From contig JAMPIQ010000001.1 in assembly GCA_024699855.1 (NCBI GenBank), forward strand, positions 12,214,001-12,278,000: a stretch of 64,000 nt of DNA. Reading direction: 5' to 3'. The position numbers and the translations under genes were made by a program. This document shows positions 1 through 10,986 of the stretch, one piece after another. The stretch is from Aphelenchoides besseyi. Taxonomy: Eukaryota > Nematoda > Chromadorea > Rhabditida > Aphelenchoididae. Under the pieces are notes generated by a model. It had not been told where the DNA came from, searched no databases, and saw nothing but the letters and a program-made list of their open reading frames with translations. Position 1 is the first letter of the stretch. Each line of letters opens with the position of its first letter.

Positions 1-207
1 TGCTTTTAATCGAAACCACGAAAACGTTTATTACGAGATCTCTTATCGTTACTGAAAGACATTTCCGACGATTTTCGTTGTTCAGATCTCTTTTAGAACA
101 CCGAGTTGAATGAATAAGTTTATTTTGAGCAGAGATCTCACGTATAAAAGTGAAACAAATGTAACAATCTATGTTATGAAAAAAAGTCAATTTTTGCGTT
201 TCTTTGC

Positions 208-1362
208 CTATGTCTTCTCGTTCTGAATAAGGTTTAACTTCAAGTTTTCAAGCTCCTTTTTAATGTCACTTGTTGAAATATCTAAACAACATCGACATTA
301 GCAATCAAAAAACGTGTGTTTACCGTCGTCGGATTCTTCCATAAAAGAAGTCTGATGCATCATGTACTCGTGCGTTTCTCTCAGAATGCTCATGAAGTTT
401 GTGAACAGGCCAGGAGTATGCTTCAAAACGGCACCTTGCAGAACTTGGAAATCCTGGTGCACCTAAGAAAATAAAATTGAAAGATGTCAAATGAAACCAA
501 CCTTTGGTCGTGGAAACTTCATTGTGAACATTTCATCCATTAGCGAATTCAAAACTTCGGGAACTTGATGTGTTTCGATTCGATTCAAATTCACTGGTCC
601 AATGGCTCCTGGAAGTTTTTGCCTAATCGATTTCGACATCCGAGGTGGATGTCTTGATGATAATGAGCGAAAATCTTGTGGAATCTTAAAACATTTGGGA
701 ACAATTTCTGCTGGTTTCGAAATAATTCGTATTGGCGCTGGGATCTCAACTGTTTTCTCTTCGATTGAAATAATCGATGAAGCAGTTGACTTGTGATCTT
801 CGTTTGCTTCTTCATCCACAGGTTCGGTTTTAACTCGGACATTCGAATTGCAGGAAAAAAGTTCACCACGTTTAATTTTCGGAGTTTTAGTTACTTTTCC
901 ATTCTTTAATCTCTCATTGTCCGTCGGTTTTATGTGTTTCAACGTTTCATCGGACTTCTTAGCTTCCGGTGGAGATTTCCGTTTATTGTTCACGACTTCT
1001 TTTTGTTTTGGTTTCTAAACAAAACGATACAATTGTTCGTAAACGCTTTAAACATACCGGCGATTTGGAGACATTTGTTACACTAAGCGCCGTGCCGATC
1101 AAACTTGACAGACCCATGTTGTAGCTCTCTTCCAACTTTTTGGTTGCTTTTCGCTGCCTCGAGGATCGTAAAGTGATCGAACCTAAAACATACAATTTAA
1201 ACAACATCTCGAACTGATTAACCCACTTCCAAGACCATCGCTTGAATTCTCGTTTTGGATCGGAAGTTTTGGTGACGTCGAAGAAGAAAGCCGTTTTGAT
1301 GGTGAGTTTTCTTCTGATTCCTCGACTTCTGCAGCTTTGCGTTTTGAGCGAGTTACACGCAT
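208..1362 (-). CDS. Basic, Lys/Ser-rich predicted nuclear protein, family not recognised
   Basis: Five exons joined at consensus sites: 1227-1362, 1058-1182, 502-1014, 324-462 and 208-281. The start is MRVTRSKRKAAE, whose basic cluster resembles a nuclear localisation signal. Most of the N-terminal two thirds is low complexity and rich in K, S, P and E. It contains VKTEPVDEE, which fits a sumoylation consensus (hydrophobic-K-x-E). The conserved-looking part is C-terminal: a segment around MDEMFTMKFPRPK, then FTNFMSILRETHEYMM, then an acidic end and a short amphipathic helix (DIKKELENLKLNLI). A shorter reading would stop at 298-300, but a 42-nt GT..TTTAG intron there continues the frame to the TAG at 208. 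I infer a nuclear or chromatin role from composition only. Confidence 0.7.
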
Positions 1363-1830
1363 AATTTGAGCAGAAAGACACGTAAAAATAGCCTAATGAT
1401 CTCTGCACTTAATCGAACAGACGGCAGGTTTTCGACTCGAAGCATCTGCAAGATTTCGCTTTAAAACTCGGAGGTAACTTCGGAACCCAATCATCGCTGA
1501 TTTGCTCGACACAAACTCTGCTCATGTGAACTGGTTGTTAAGTGACAGATCATAAAGCTGAACTTACAAAAATTTTGAAAGTAACAATGGGCTCAAGTTC
1601 AATCACAACCACAATCTGAAATTCGTTCGTAAAACTGATTTAAAAGCCGATTGCCGAAATCAATTTGTATCTGTCGAGCATTAGCGTCAATCGTGTCTTC
1701 AACTCACGTCTCTACCCAAACTACAATTGTTGTGTTCGATTCAGCGCCAGCATTTCAGTCGCTTTTATCAACCGCAGAATTTATTTGGAGTATCAGTTTT
1801 ATTCATTGATTAACTGCTCGAAACGTTTCG
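1363..1830. other. Intergenic region between divergent genes
   Basis: The minus-strand nuclear protein starts at 1362 and the plus-strand thioesterase starts at 1831, so both promoters should lie here. I see no convincing open frame, TATA box or repeat. Confidence 0.5.
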
Positions 1831-2949
1831 ATGAGCAAAGTGAGACCACCTGAAGTCGCAAAAGCCACGCATGTGAAAGACGTTCTACCGCGAGTTGCCG
1901 AATTGAAACGCGATGGTTCGATTTGTCGGTAAGTAGTTGAAAGCAGATTTGAAAAATCTTACAATTGTAGAGCTCATCCACCGCTTATTGGCGGAGCTTT
2001 TCAACCCTCTCGACTCTTTGGCGGATTGTCAGTCGTCCAAATCTACGAAGCTTCTAAAATGTTTCGCGATAATGAGATTCCAGTGCGAATGGACGTGATC
2101 TTTTTGGCAGGCGGTACAATCAACGATCCAATTGACTACGAACTAATGAACGACGATGTCGAAGGGACCTCACATATTCGAATTGAAGCCCGACAGAAAG
2201 GGAAACTATTGAACTTGGCGCATATTCATGTTGGTTAAGAAACTTGTTTTCTTATCGTCGTTGTGTTTTAGTTGCTTCCTAAAAGTGCTGCTCATGATCA
2301 AATGTTCTCTTATACGATGCCCGTATTTCCACGGCTTTTACCGAGACCTTTGGATTGCCCGACTTTGCAAGAGATTCTGAAGCGAGTTTACTTAGATGAT
2401 TGGCACAGATCGTATGGTAAGAGCTATTTACTCAGAAATACGCCCGATTCACGTGGCATCTTCGGAATTCGTCCTGTGGATCCATTTCAATTTGGCGGTC
2501 AGAATGACGATCACAAACCACTTTATGTTTGGCTTAGATTACGTGATCACTTGCAAGGTAGAAGAATTTTAAAAATCAGTAGCTCATGGCCTATTTCAGA
2601 TCTTCGTATTCCGAATAAAATGATCATTCCACTTCTCATGTCCGATTACATTGTCGGCTTGCCGGCAACAAACGAGTTCGATAGACGGCGTATTATCGTT
2701 AAATCAATGGCATCAATGACTCATAAAATTCATTTTCATAACAACGACTTCAATGTAAGTTGCTATCTAGCCTCATTAACGGCATTCATTCAGCCACATG
2801 ACTTCTTTCTTCAAGCCGAACAATGTGAATGTATAAACGGAATGGCTCTCACACGTGGTCGTATATTCACAAAACATGGTCTTCCACTGATCTCTTACGT
2901 TCAACAGAGCTATTTCGAAGTTGATGAACGACCTACTTCAAAGATTTGA
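1831..2949 (+). CDS. Acyl-CoA thioesterase, ACOT8/TesB double-hotdog type
   Basis: Exons 1831-1928, 1971-2229, 2272-2557, 2600-2754 and 2794-2949 join in frame. The product matches peroxisomal ACOT8/TesB enzymes, which hydrolyse acyl-CoAs to free acid and CoA. The N-terminal hotdog contains RLFGGLSVVQIYEASKMF, followed by FLAGGTINDPIDY. A central RPVDPFQF matches the family's RPxDP linker. The C-terminal hotdog carries the likely catalytic triad positions: the Asp of NPHDFFL, the Thr of MALTRGR and the Gln of SYVQQSYF. The last three residues are SKI, close to the SKL-type peroxisomal targeting tripeptide and consistent with a peroxisomal site. The start is the ATG that gives the shortest leader before the first spliced intron. 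A related degenerate copy follows immediately downstream. Confidence 0.88.
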
Positions 2950-3083
2950 ACTCACTTATACACCAGTTAGCTCAGTAAATGCATAAACATAAATGTTTCG
3001 ATTCTTGTACACTTCTTGGTTTTAATGCCATCTTACTTGCTTATCATCAATCAACAAAACGATCAAATTTAACTGCGGTTTCG

Positions 3084-3913
3084 ATGACACAAAATTCAGC
3101 ACCATTCTACCACGATTTTGGACAGGATGAAGATGTTGCTGAGATTGCGGATATTCGTATCGCTTTCCCGCGTATTTTCGATTTAGTCCACGAAGAGAAC
3201 GGAGTTTATCGGTGAGCAAACTGAAACAAACGAACTTGTTATGAACATTGTAGGAGTGATCCGGAACAGATCGTGGGTGAGCTTTTCGAACTTGTGTTAT
3301 CCACTGAAATGTCTTAGGAATATTCACAAGAAATCGAGTGTTTGGTGGCCATTTGTTTACTCAATTCTATTTGGTTGCAAAGGAAGAAGCAAAGAAACGT
3401 GGCTATCAGGTGCAATCTTTAACCGTTGTGTTTCGTAGACCAGGAAAAGCAAATCAACCGATTAGGTACTCGCATGAGAGTAATCGTCCAATGAACTCGA
3501 CATTTCTGTCGTTGAAAGCGGAACAGAACGGAAAACTAATTTCAAGTGGATTTGTTAGAGTAAGATTACAAGGTTAATCACTTAACATTTTGAAATTTTA
3601 TGTTGGACCGAAAAGTCGAATGGATTTGAAGCCTTTTTTCTTGCGTGGAATTCCGAAGCCATTGGATTGCTTGGAGTTGAAGAGCGGCAAGTCAACTCTC
3701 CATTTTGATCCGTGGCTTCAGAAGTTTGGAAATAATTTTTTCAATCTTGTTGATCTTCAACATTTTCTCTTAATCAAAAGTCAAATTACCTTGAGCACCC
3801 ACACTTCCTTTTGGGCATTAGTTCACGTGAAGAACGGTTTTTCTCATGATTTCTTACGTCTTTATTGCCCGAATTATGAGGACGTAATTGAAAGTGACAA
3901 ATTTAAATGGTAA
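3084..3913 (+). pseudogene. Degenerate tandem copy of the ACOT8-like thioesterase
   Basis: Exons 3084-3211, 3254-3276 and 3318-about 3572 encode a clear N-terminal hotdog: RVFGGHLFTQFYLVAKEEA, TVVFRRPGKANQPIRY and GKLISSGFVRVRL. The next block (from about 3608, with KPFFLRGIPKPLDCLEL) matches the following exon of the upstream paralog (LPRPLDCPTLQEI). I cannot find a donor/acceptor pair that joins these two blocks in frame. After a weak remnant of the second hotdog, the frame stops at 3913, before the region that should hold the Asp/Thr/Gln catalytic residues. The copy therefore lacks the catalytic half. It could still be expressed as a single-hotdog protein if an unusual splice is used, but decay after tandem duplication is more likely. 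Confidence 0.55.
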
Positions 3914-3924
3914 ATGGCGAGTAG

Positions 3925-4046
3925 TAATGGCGAATTGAAAACTGAGATTAAGTATTGAGATTAACTGATTGAGATTTAAGAACTGAAAGTTACTGATTGA
4001 GGATTACGGACTGAGATTTACGGACTGAGAGTCATGGACTAAGTGA
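3925..4046. repeat. Degenerate short tandem repeat (ACTGAGATTTA-like units)
   Basis: About ten imperfect copies of a unit resembling ACTGAGATTTACGG follow the thioesterase copy (for example ACTGATTGAG, GGACTGAGATTTAC, GGACTGAGAG). The array ends at the stop codon of the convergent minus-strand gene at 4047. Confidence 0.6.
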
Positions 4047-5271
4047 TTAAGTCGACGTTTGTGTGTTAATTGCGATGACATTTTCCACTTCTCGCAAAAG
4101 CCGTTTGAGTGGTTTTGCTTCTTCCTTTTTGAGTTTTGAAGCTTTCGGTGCGATGATCACATCTCGACGTGGTGATGCGCTTAAATAAGAACACGTAGAT
4201 ATTTGAGTTAAACGGCAATTAGCTCACATGTTGTACGATTCGAGACCGGCGGCGAGTCGTCGGAGCTCAGCGAATTTTCGTTGAAATTCGAAGAAATGGC
4301 ACTCAGACATAAAATCTGCGGAAGTTCGGTTGTGGACGTAAGTGAAATGCCAACGAATGGAAGTCTTGACGGAGTCGGCGATCAAGAGAAATCTTTCTCG
4401 CGACATATCCGTAAGGACCAGTAGTTCGTTGCTGCAGTTGCTGATATGTGGCTCATTTTTCACTGAATGCAAATAAGACAAATTCAATAGGACTTAACTT
4501 ACACAAGAGAATGGCAACAGCTTCAGCTTGCGCGACGTATTTGAACGATTCCGAAAAGAGCAGCGGGATTGTTGCGTAATTTGACCGATCGAGTTTGCCG
4601 TGATTTGTATGGTTTTCCATTTTCTTTCCGAACGGATCCGGGATTCCACACGTGCTGTGCGCCACACCAAAATAGTTGTAGTTTTGAACAAAAGAGGCGT
4701 AGTTGTAGAATTCCGGATTGTGGGCAACGAAGGCGTAAAAGCAATTACGCGATCGAACTCGGCGGGTTATTTTCGTATTTTCGTAATGCTGAGGATGAAC
4801 GAAACTGCTTGCAATTCTATGAAAATAACAGAAATATGCAAGTCAGAAGTCTAATGGTTTTAACTTACGCGCGTGGGGCAGTGTCTCGGAGAAATCGGAT
4901 TTTTGCTTGTTCAACGAATTGACAAGATAGAAGATGATTACGTAACCATGTTCGTGCTACGTGATGACTTAATTTCAAAATGCATGTTGTCCATTCAACT
5001 GCACACCACGGACAATGATATGTTGTTCCCTGAATTAAAGGAATTTTGTACAAGTTTATATGTTGTTCGCACTTACCTGGTCTTCCTTTTTGTACAGTTC
5101 AGCGTAGTAATCGGTCTTCATTCGTATTTTCTTTTTCAATTCCAACTGCTCTTGTTCGTTAGTTTCGACGTTTTCCAATTCCTTTTCATTCTCTTCTTCT
5201 TCGTCTTCCTCTTCAATCGGCCGAGTTGGTGGCCGTTGTTGGGGACGTTTGGCGGAATCATTGAGAAGCAA
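4047..5271 (-). CDS. Unrecognised protein with acidic N-terminus and CPWC Cys/His segment
   Basis: At least five exons are supported: about 5079-5271 (acidic and Glu-rich, ending KTDYYAELYKKEDQ), about 4868-5033, about 4502-4818, about 4230-4461 and 4047-4188. The second exon carries YHCPWCAVEW followed by spaced His and Cys residues (LSHHVARTWLRNHLLSC), which could be a zinc-binding unit. The third contains FYAFVAHNPEFYNYASFVQNY and the last is basic (SPRRDVIIAPKASKLKKEE). A CPWC motif also occurs in the SUZ12 zinc finger, but I see no further resemblance. The 5' end is unresolved: the first exon opens after an acceptor-like AG and no ATG in a joinable frame is obvious upstream. Confidence 0.6.
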
Positions 5272-5289
5272 GAACCTTCAACAAATGAG

Positions 5290-6330
5290 TGTTATCGTAC
5301 GTTTGTTTAAGAATTTGAGATCAAAGAACCCGTTTCTGTTGCAATGATTATCAGTGATTTGCTTTCATGTCATCCGGCCATAGTTGCTCTCGATCAGATG
5401 CGAATTCGATTTTCTTCTGGGGCCTCGCTAATGCATCGATGCACGTTTTATCGACACGATCGATTTGATGTTCGTTTTCAATTTCAGTTCCTTAGTTTTC
5501 TTTTAAGGCAAAAGCGTTTTTTCTTGTCGAAATTCGTCTCGATTGTCTGAACAAGTCGGGACTCTACAGTGGTAATGTTTTCTCGGAAGATGGACAATGC
5601 ATTTTGAGTTTTGTACAATCGAATTTCAATCAATATGACTTCACAGCCGGAGATCAGAAATCGAGACTTTGAGTACCGTCGTGTTTCTGTAGTTGCAATA
5701 AAAAATTCTATTTTTGGTTTTCCGGTTCCATTAACGAAAATAACTCCGCCAACTTGTACACGTCAAATTTCGATTGTTTACTTAACCACCCTATGAACTT
5801 ATCAATAGAAATCCACTGATTGCATTTACAGTGCAATTTGTGTTCTACAAAAACCAATGGCTTGTCGTTAAAAAACTGTTGTTCGTGTTTAAAAAAACTA
5901 CAAGAGGTTTACGTTTTTTCTCGAAGAACTTGCCGTCGAGCTTTCTGCATCATAAGCCTCTTTTGTAGTCCAAAGAACTGTTTATAATTTCGAATGGAAA
6001 TCCGACCGTCAAACGAACACGGCAATTCAACGCCGATTCAACTGGGCAAACAAACTTAACTCCGGGCGAACGACATGTTGATCCTCCCATTGTATTTGCC
6101 AAGAGCTCTACGAGTTTCCGTGTCCTCAAGAAACTGCGCGCGTGTTCTGTTTGCCTCCGATTGCTAAATCGGGTCTTCTAGAAGGTGAATGAATTGTGCG
6201 GAAATAACTCGTCACATCGATTGCCGAACACAATGAGTGGAATACCGGATCGAAATTTACGTGATCGCAAAGTTCCGCCCTTTCTTTTAGTCCCAAGGAA
6301 CCGACTTGTACAACCGGATGCCGATTCCTG
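5290..6330. other. Intergenic region, no gene seen
   Basis: There are only short scattered frames without supporting splice signals or family resemblance. The region separates the minus-strand Cys/His gene from the small plus-strand peptide gene. Confidence 0.45.
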
Positions 6331-6333
6331 GAG

Positions 6334-6340
6334 TATAAAA
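6334..6340 (+). promoter_or_regulatory. TATA box of the small secreted peptide gene
   Basis: TATAAAA lies 66 bases upstream of the ATG at 6406, a spacing that leaves room for a short 5' leader. Confidence 0.6.
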
Positions 6341-6405
6341 ACCGAATTTCGAGTCTCAAAAGTCATCAGTTCATTCGACTGAACATTTCAATCTAAACCA
6401 CTAAA

Positions 6406-6756
6406 ATGGCAGTTACTCGTGTTGCTTTGTCGATCTTGGTTGCTCTCTTCTTGATTGGTTTGGTTGTTGAAGAGGCTTCGGCTCAATACTACGGTTTGTT
6501 TTTGTTCTGCTTATATTAATGTGTTGTAATTTAGGATATGGCTACGGTATTTGTTGGTTGTATTCATGTTAATGTATACAAATTTAGGCGCTTATCCATA
6601 CGGATACGGTTACGGATACAATCCTTATGGGCAAGCTTTTTGAATACGATTAAACAACTACTATTTTGTTGCAGATACAGCTACTACGGCTACGGAAAGC
6701 GAGAAGCCGGATTTGGTCCAGCCAGCGGTGGAGCAATGCCAAATCATCAACAGTGA
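6406..6756 (+). CDS. Small secreted Gly/Tyr-rich peptide precursor with GKR site
   Basis: Four exons: 6406-6493, 6535-6546, 6588-6630 and 6675-6756, giving a protein of roughly 74 residues. It begins with a strong signal peptide (MAVTRVALSILVALFLIGL...ASA). A repeated YGYG core follows (QYYGYGYGAYPYGYGYNPYG), then a GKR tripeptide typical of dibasic processing with amidation, and a C-terminal tail EAGFGPASGGAMPNHQQ. The second exon is only 12 nt. The third intron starts with GC (GCAAGC) instead of GT. A TATA box lies upstream and an AATAAA about 85 bases downstream. The layout resembles nematode YGGYG-type neuropeptide-like or caenacin antimicrobial peptides, though I cannot assign it to a named gene. 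Confidence 0.78.
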
Positions 6757-6856
6757 GAAGATGGATTTCCAACTCCAAAACACTTTCCAATCCTCAATCT
6801 TGTAAATGCAGTTCAATCCAACTGTTCTGTTTGATATCGAAATAAACAAGAATGCG

Positions 6857-9026
6857 GAAATAAGTGTTATGCAGTAAATAACATGAATACAAATATCATC
6901 AAGATATGCTTAGTTCATTAGCTGAAAGCTGAAAAGAAGACGGTCTCTTGTGATTTATTGTTCAGTCAACAGATTTTGGTCATATACAAATTACACGGAA
7001 ATTTCGTTCAAACTTCGACTGTTTTGAGTGATTGTCTTAATGAATGTATAGTCTCACTTAATCGGGCTTTAACGGGTTAAGTGAATTGTGTGCGGTTTGT
7101 TGTATAGACACGACGACTAGATGAGTGATTTTAATGCTAATTGTGATAGTTTAGTTTAAGATCAAGAACATAAAACAAGTGAACTTGAAGATCGGGAAGA
7201 AGACGAATCAACTCGAACAGTTTGTGCAGCGTGTCGGCCAGTAGCCGCAAATTAGTTGGATTGCAAAATTCAGAATATGTGACACTTCAGATGAAACCCG
7301 GCAATTACAAGCCTGAAGCTTCTTGTTTTGTCAAAAGTCGTGATTAGATTGCGCTCAAGCAATAGAGCTCAGACACAGGTTTGTACAAAAGAATTAACGT
7401 TTATAGTTGGTCTTTAAAAGCACATCGAGTATTCGAGCAGAAGAGGTGAACATATTCCATTAATATTTGACGAGTTGGTTAGTTGATATCACTTAGAATG
7501 GTAATCGTAGCAAATTTAGAACATTTGATTTTAAATGTCGATATGAATTATGTTTATTATTCCGTTCATAAAAGCTGTTCGTTCAGACTTTGAAGGTCAA
7601 CCGTAAGGTACATAAGGAATCAATTTTAACATCTAAAATCAGATGTCGTTCTTCTCACACACGCGGACGACAAGAAGACATCTATCACAACAATCTTCAC
7701 GCAAAACGAGAGTTTATTCAATGAGATTTCAAAAACAAATTCATTTGCGCAAAAGGTAATTGGCGGGCAATCAGCAGAAACTGCCATCCCTTTTTCTTAA
7801 TCACCAAAATACACAAACATCTCGGCTCAGTAGCCACAATCATTGTTTATCTTTGGTTCGTTGGATCACTGCGCATGATTGTTTTTTCGAAAGAAAAAGA
7901 GCACAGAAAGACCGTTTGATTCGATTTTTATGCCCGACAGTCAAAGATGGCATTCAATTCTCGTTGCCCCATCAACTAAGTCGATTGCTTGAGAACACAG
8001 AAGCGGCGTGTTGTCGCAATCGCGAGAAATCATGCGATTATTCCGCTGCCATAGACGGCTCCCTGTTGCCCCGTTCACTCGCTGGGGCGATCTTGCTCAC
8101 TCACTTCTTCACCTCAGTTCTCACATTGCCGATCGTCTCGAGTAGACGATCATTCCCGTTGTTCTTATTTCATTTGCACTGAATAAATGTTTTTGTTGCT
8201 ATTGGCCGCAACAGTTTTTCTTGTGACGTACGGAATATCCGGTCTCTCTAAGATGGTTCGCCGTCTTAACGACTTCCCCCGGAATTGCGAGCTATGCTTG
8301 CCTGCAATATACGGAAATGGCTGACGTCAAACACATGCATTTTACGGGAATGTTTGGAAGCAAAGACATCCACGGTACGGAAATAGCTGGCAGCGACAAC
8401 ATTCAAGCCACGAAATTAATTACTTATAAATTTTTATAACTCTCCTCCCTTAGAAGGAGATCAATTGAACCGGAAGACAAAGAGATTGAATGCTATAACT
8501 TTAATCCTACCATCAAGCAACGGAAGTGAATTTCAGTCATGTACAAGTTAAATCGGAAAATTTCGAAATTAAATGGTCTTAAAAAGACCAGATGATTTGA
8601 CGATGCTTTTCAAGTCTAATTTGTTCTAAATATCAACCTTTGAAATCTTTCAAAAAACAACGAAACAAATAGATCACAACGAATAAGCGGAGAATAGGGG
8701 AGTCCGAACGAAAGCGACTGGCAAGCAGTAATGAACATAAGAGTGACCGAATACTCGAATAATCCATTGAGTTTGAGAGCAAATGCTGCAATACGAAAGT
8801 AACATTACGTAGGCGTTGGAAGCTACGGATGAAATTCCAAGCAATTATGTTATCGCATTCGAAACGATCATTAAAAGGAATTGACATGCTCACAGCCTTT
8901 TGCCCACTGTTCAGTAGCAATCGATAAAGTTCTGAGCAGCAACTGGCAGGTACTCATTGTGCATTCAAAAGATACAAAAGAACGAACAAACCGGCAACTT
9001 TGACAAGTTGGTGAACAATTGTGAAG
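6857..9026. other. Long region without a supported gene, upstream of Porcupine
   Basis: One 140-codon plus-strand frame (7760-8182) lacks introns, family resemblance and context. The N-terminal exons expected for Porcupine should lie here, but I could not identify any with confidence. Confidence 0.4.
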
Positions 9027-9763
9027 ACGGTTGTTTCAAACACTTCAACTCTTCACATGGAATCCAACCAGCTATCAGACGACCAAATTGAGTGCAATTG
9101 AACTTCCACGATCGATGAGCAAAGTTGTTGTCCATTGGAACTACGCTATGCACGAGTTTTTGCACAAATGTGAGGCTTATGCTTAAGAGATTAGCAATCC
9201 TTTATTCAGATATTTACACATCACTTTTGTCTTACGGTTATTTCATTGCAATGATCGGGAGTTTTGTTATGAGCTCGTTGTTACACGTGAGTTCTGCGTT
9301 CAGTTCAATATACGATTTAAAGCTTAGGGTTTCAATTTCCAACTGACTGCCGTTTTGATGTCCTTGGCTTATTACGCTTACTCAGAAAGCGGTAAGTGAC
9401 GATGCGACAAACAATAAAACAATCTTGCTTCAGTTTTTCGATCCCGTTTAGCTCATCGTTTGAGTGCGTGTGTTAAAAGCCGATCGTGCCCATCCAATTG
9501 CTCGCATAAACGAAATAAGGTGAGGTTGAAAACACAAAACCGAGCAAACTCTCGATCTTTAGCTTTCAATTATAACCTTTAGCATCAACATGGTCTTCTT
9601 CGTTTTGAACGTTTACCATTTGATTTACTTGGGTATGCCGTTTGATGGAACGGCCGAAGAAGTCGGCTACTCATGGCATCATACTCTCGGTCACTGGAAA
9701 CGTTGGAACTTTTTATCTCACTTGTTGACTACCGGTTTACTCGCTTTAAGTTTTATCATTTAA
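9027..9763 (+). CDS. Porcupine-like protein O-acyltransferase (MBOAT), C-terminal part
   Basis: Exons 9027-9169, 9210-9286, 9328-9391, 9434-9519 and 9563-9763 encode the C-terminal half of Porcupine. This is the ER membrane enzyme that attaches palmitoleate to Wnt proteins. Matching landmarks in order are AIELPRSMSKVVVHWNY (family: VELPRSM...W), SSLLHGFNFQLTAVLMSLA with the putative catalytic His of the MBOAT family, LSACVKSRSCPSNCSHKR (family: LSACVLSKRCPPDCSHQ), and VYHLIYLGMPFD with a final EEVGYSWHHTLGHW. The family is usually about 450 residues and only about 190 are seen. The first exon opens after an acceptor at 9025-9026, so upstream exons are missing or too diverged to find. Several hydrophobic spans fit a multipass protein. 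Confidence 0.85.
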
Positions 9764-9932
9764 CTATTCCTCTGATCTCTCCCAATAAACGTACGATTTT
9801 TATTCACTCAGAAGCACAGAACGCCTATTGTCATAACAATCGAGACCATGATAAACAGCGAAAAGAAGTAGCTAATTCCCGCTTGTGTGCAATGTTCACG
9901 ACAAATGTAAAGCTCATTCACCTGAAACGACG

Positions 9933-10623
9933 TCAATGAACGAGAAGATTGTGGATCACTTGATTGAACAATTGAACTTGATCGAACGAACAGCCAATTG
10001 CAACCCGAAAATCCTGGAAGTATGACCGATATCTCCAACTCAGTTTCTGAACTTACATGGACACTTTTGCGCCATTCCTCCGCATCGACGTAATCGAAAA
10101 CGTGTTTGCTCGGTCTGGCCGGAATACAAGTGCCGTTCACGTCGCTGGCCGTCCAAACACACGCCAACGGCCAATGATCGGAGTTGTTGTTGAGAAGAAA
10201 ACCGGCGGTTTGACGATCCGAACAATAGTCATCGAGAAGAGCGAGAATCGCGTAGTAGTGTCTGAAGCCCACGATTAGCTTCCTAGTACGTGGCTATAAC
10301 TCACTGGTTTTCTTGATCAAAAGACTCATTTTTACCGTCCAGTTCAGCACCCGATTCGGTTACCTCAAGTGATGCACTAGAACTCAGAAACGTCAAACAT
10401 CCAGTGAGTGAACCCACTTTTCCAGTTCTTCGATTCTGAGCTCCTTCTCACTCACCAACTTACGAGCATCGTTTCGTCGCTTCAACCAAATTTCCCGATC
10501 ATATTCTCCGCACAACTTCGTTGCACTGCACGACAAACGACCGGTGCTAGTGACGGCTTTGTGTCCGCGAACAACGTTGCTGATTCCCAACAACACAAGC
10601 CAGGAAATCAGTTTAAAGTTCAT
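9933..10623 (-). CDS. Secreted protein of unknown family, Cys-containing
   Basis: Exons run from the ATG at 10623 through introns near 10393-10433 and 10276-10318 and a 43-nt intron near 10013-10056 to a TGA at 9933. The signal peptide is MNFKLISWLVLLGISNVVRG. The mature part has a Cys pair (SCSATKLCGEYDREIW), a charged coiled segment (KRRNDARKLVSEKELRIEE), an acidic stretch and then HYYAILALLDDYCSDRQTAG, HWPLACVWTASDVNGTC and a C-terminal amphipathic FDQVQLFNQVIHNLLVH. If the last intron is not removed, the frame instead continues to 9808 and ends in a hydrophobic segment, so a membrane-anchored form is possible. I do not recognise the family. Confidence 0.6.
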
Positions 10624-10986
10624 TGATGAAACTTGAAACGAAAGACGAAAACGACTGTTGAATAGACTGCCGATTGAACGAAGTGGTTGAAACGACAATC
10701 CATTTCAAGCCCGACATTCATTTTGCATAAAAGTCCCTGGAAGACTGAAGTTGACGGACAACAGATTAGTGAAATGAGGTCATAAATTAATTTGTCGAAC
10801 TCGAATGATTCGATTCAACTGTTAAGCCTTGCAAATCCGCTCAATTTTTCGCAGCTCACGCTCTTGTTTGATTTTACAGTTCGTGTTTTGGGCGGAGCAC
10901 TGCGATTGTTTTCACTAGAATCAAATAGACTAAGAACTTCCATTTTATTGTTATTTAATGACAAGATCTACAAATATCACATGAAA

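Noticed and set aside
7760..8182. 140-codon plus-strand open frame upstream of Porcupine
   Set aside because: The translation shows no MBOAT-like spans and nothing links it to the Porcupine exons.
9808..9935. Read-through C-terminus with a hydrophobic tail for the secreted protein at 9933-10623
   Set aside because: A typical 43-nt intron fits better and gives a compact amphipathic end. The alternative is kept only as a remark.
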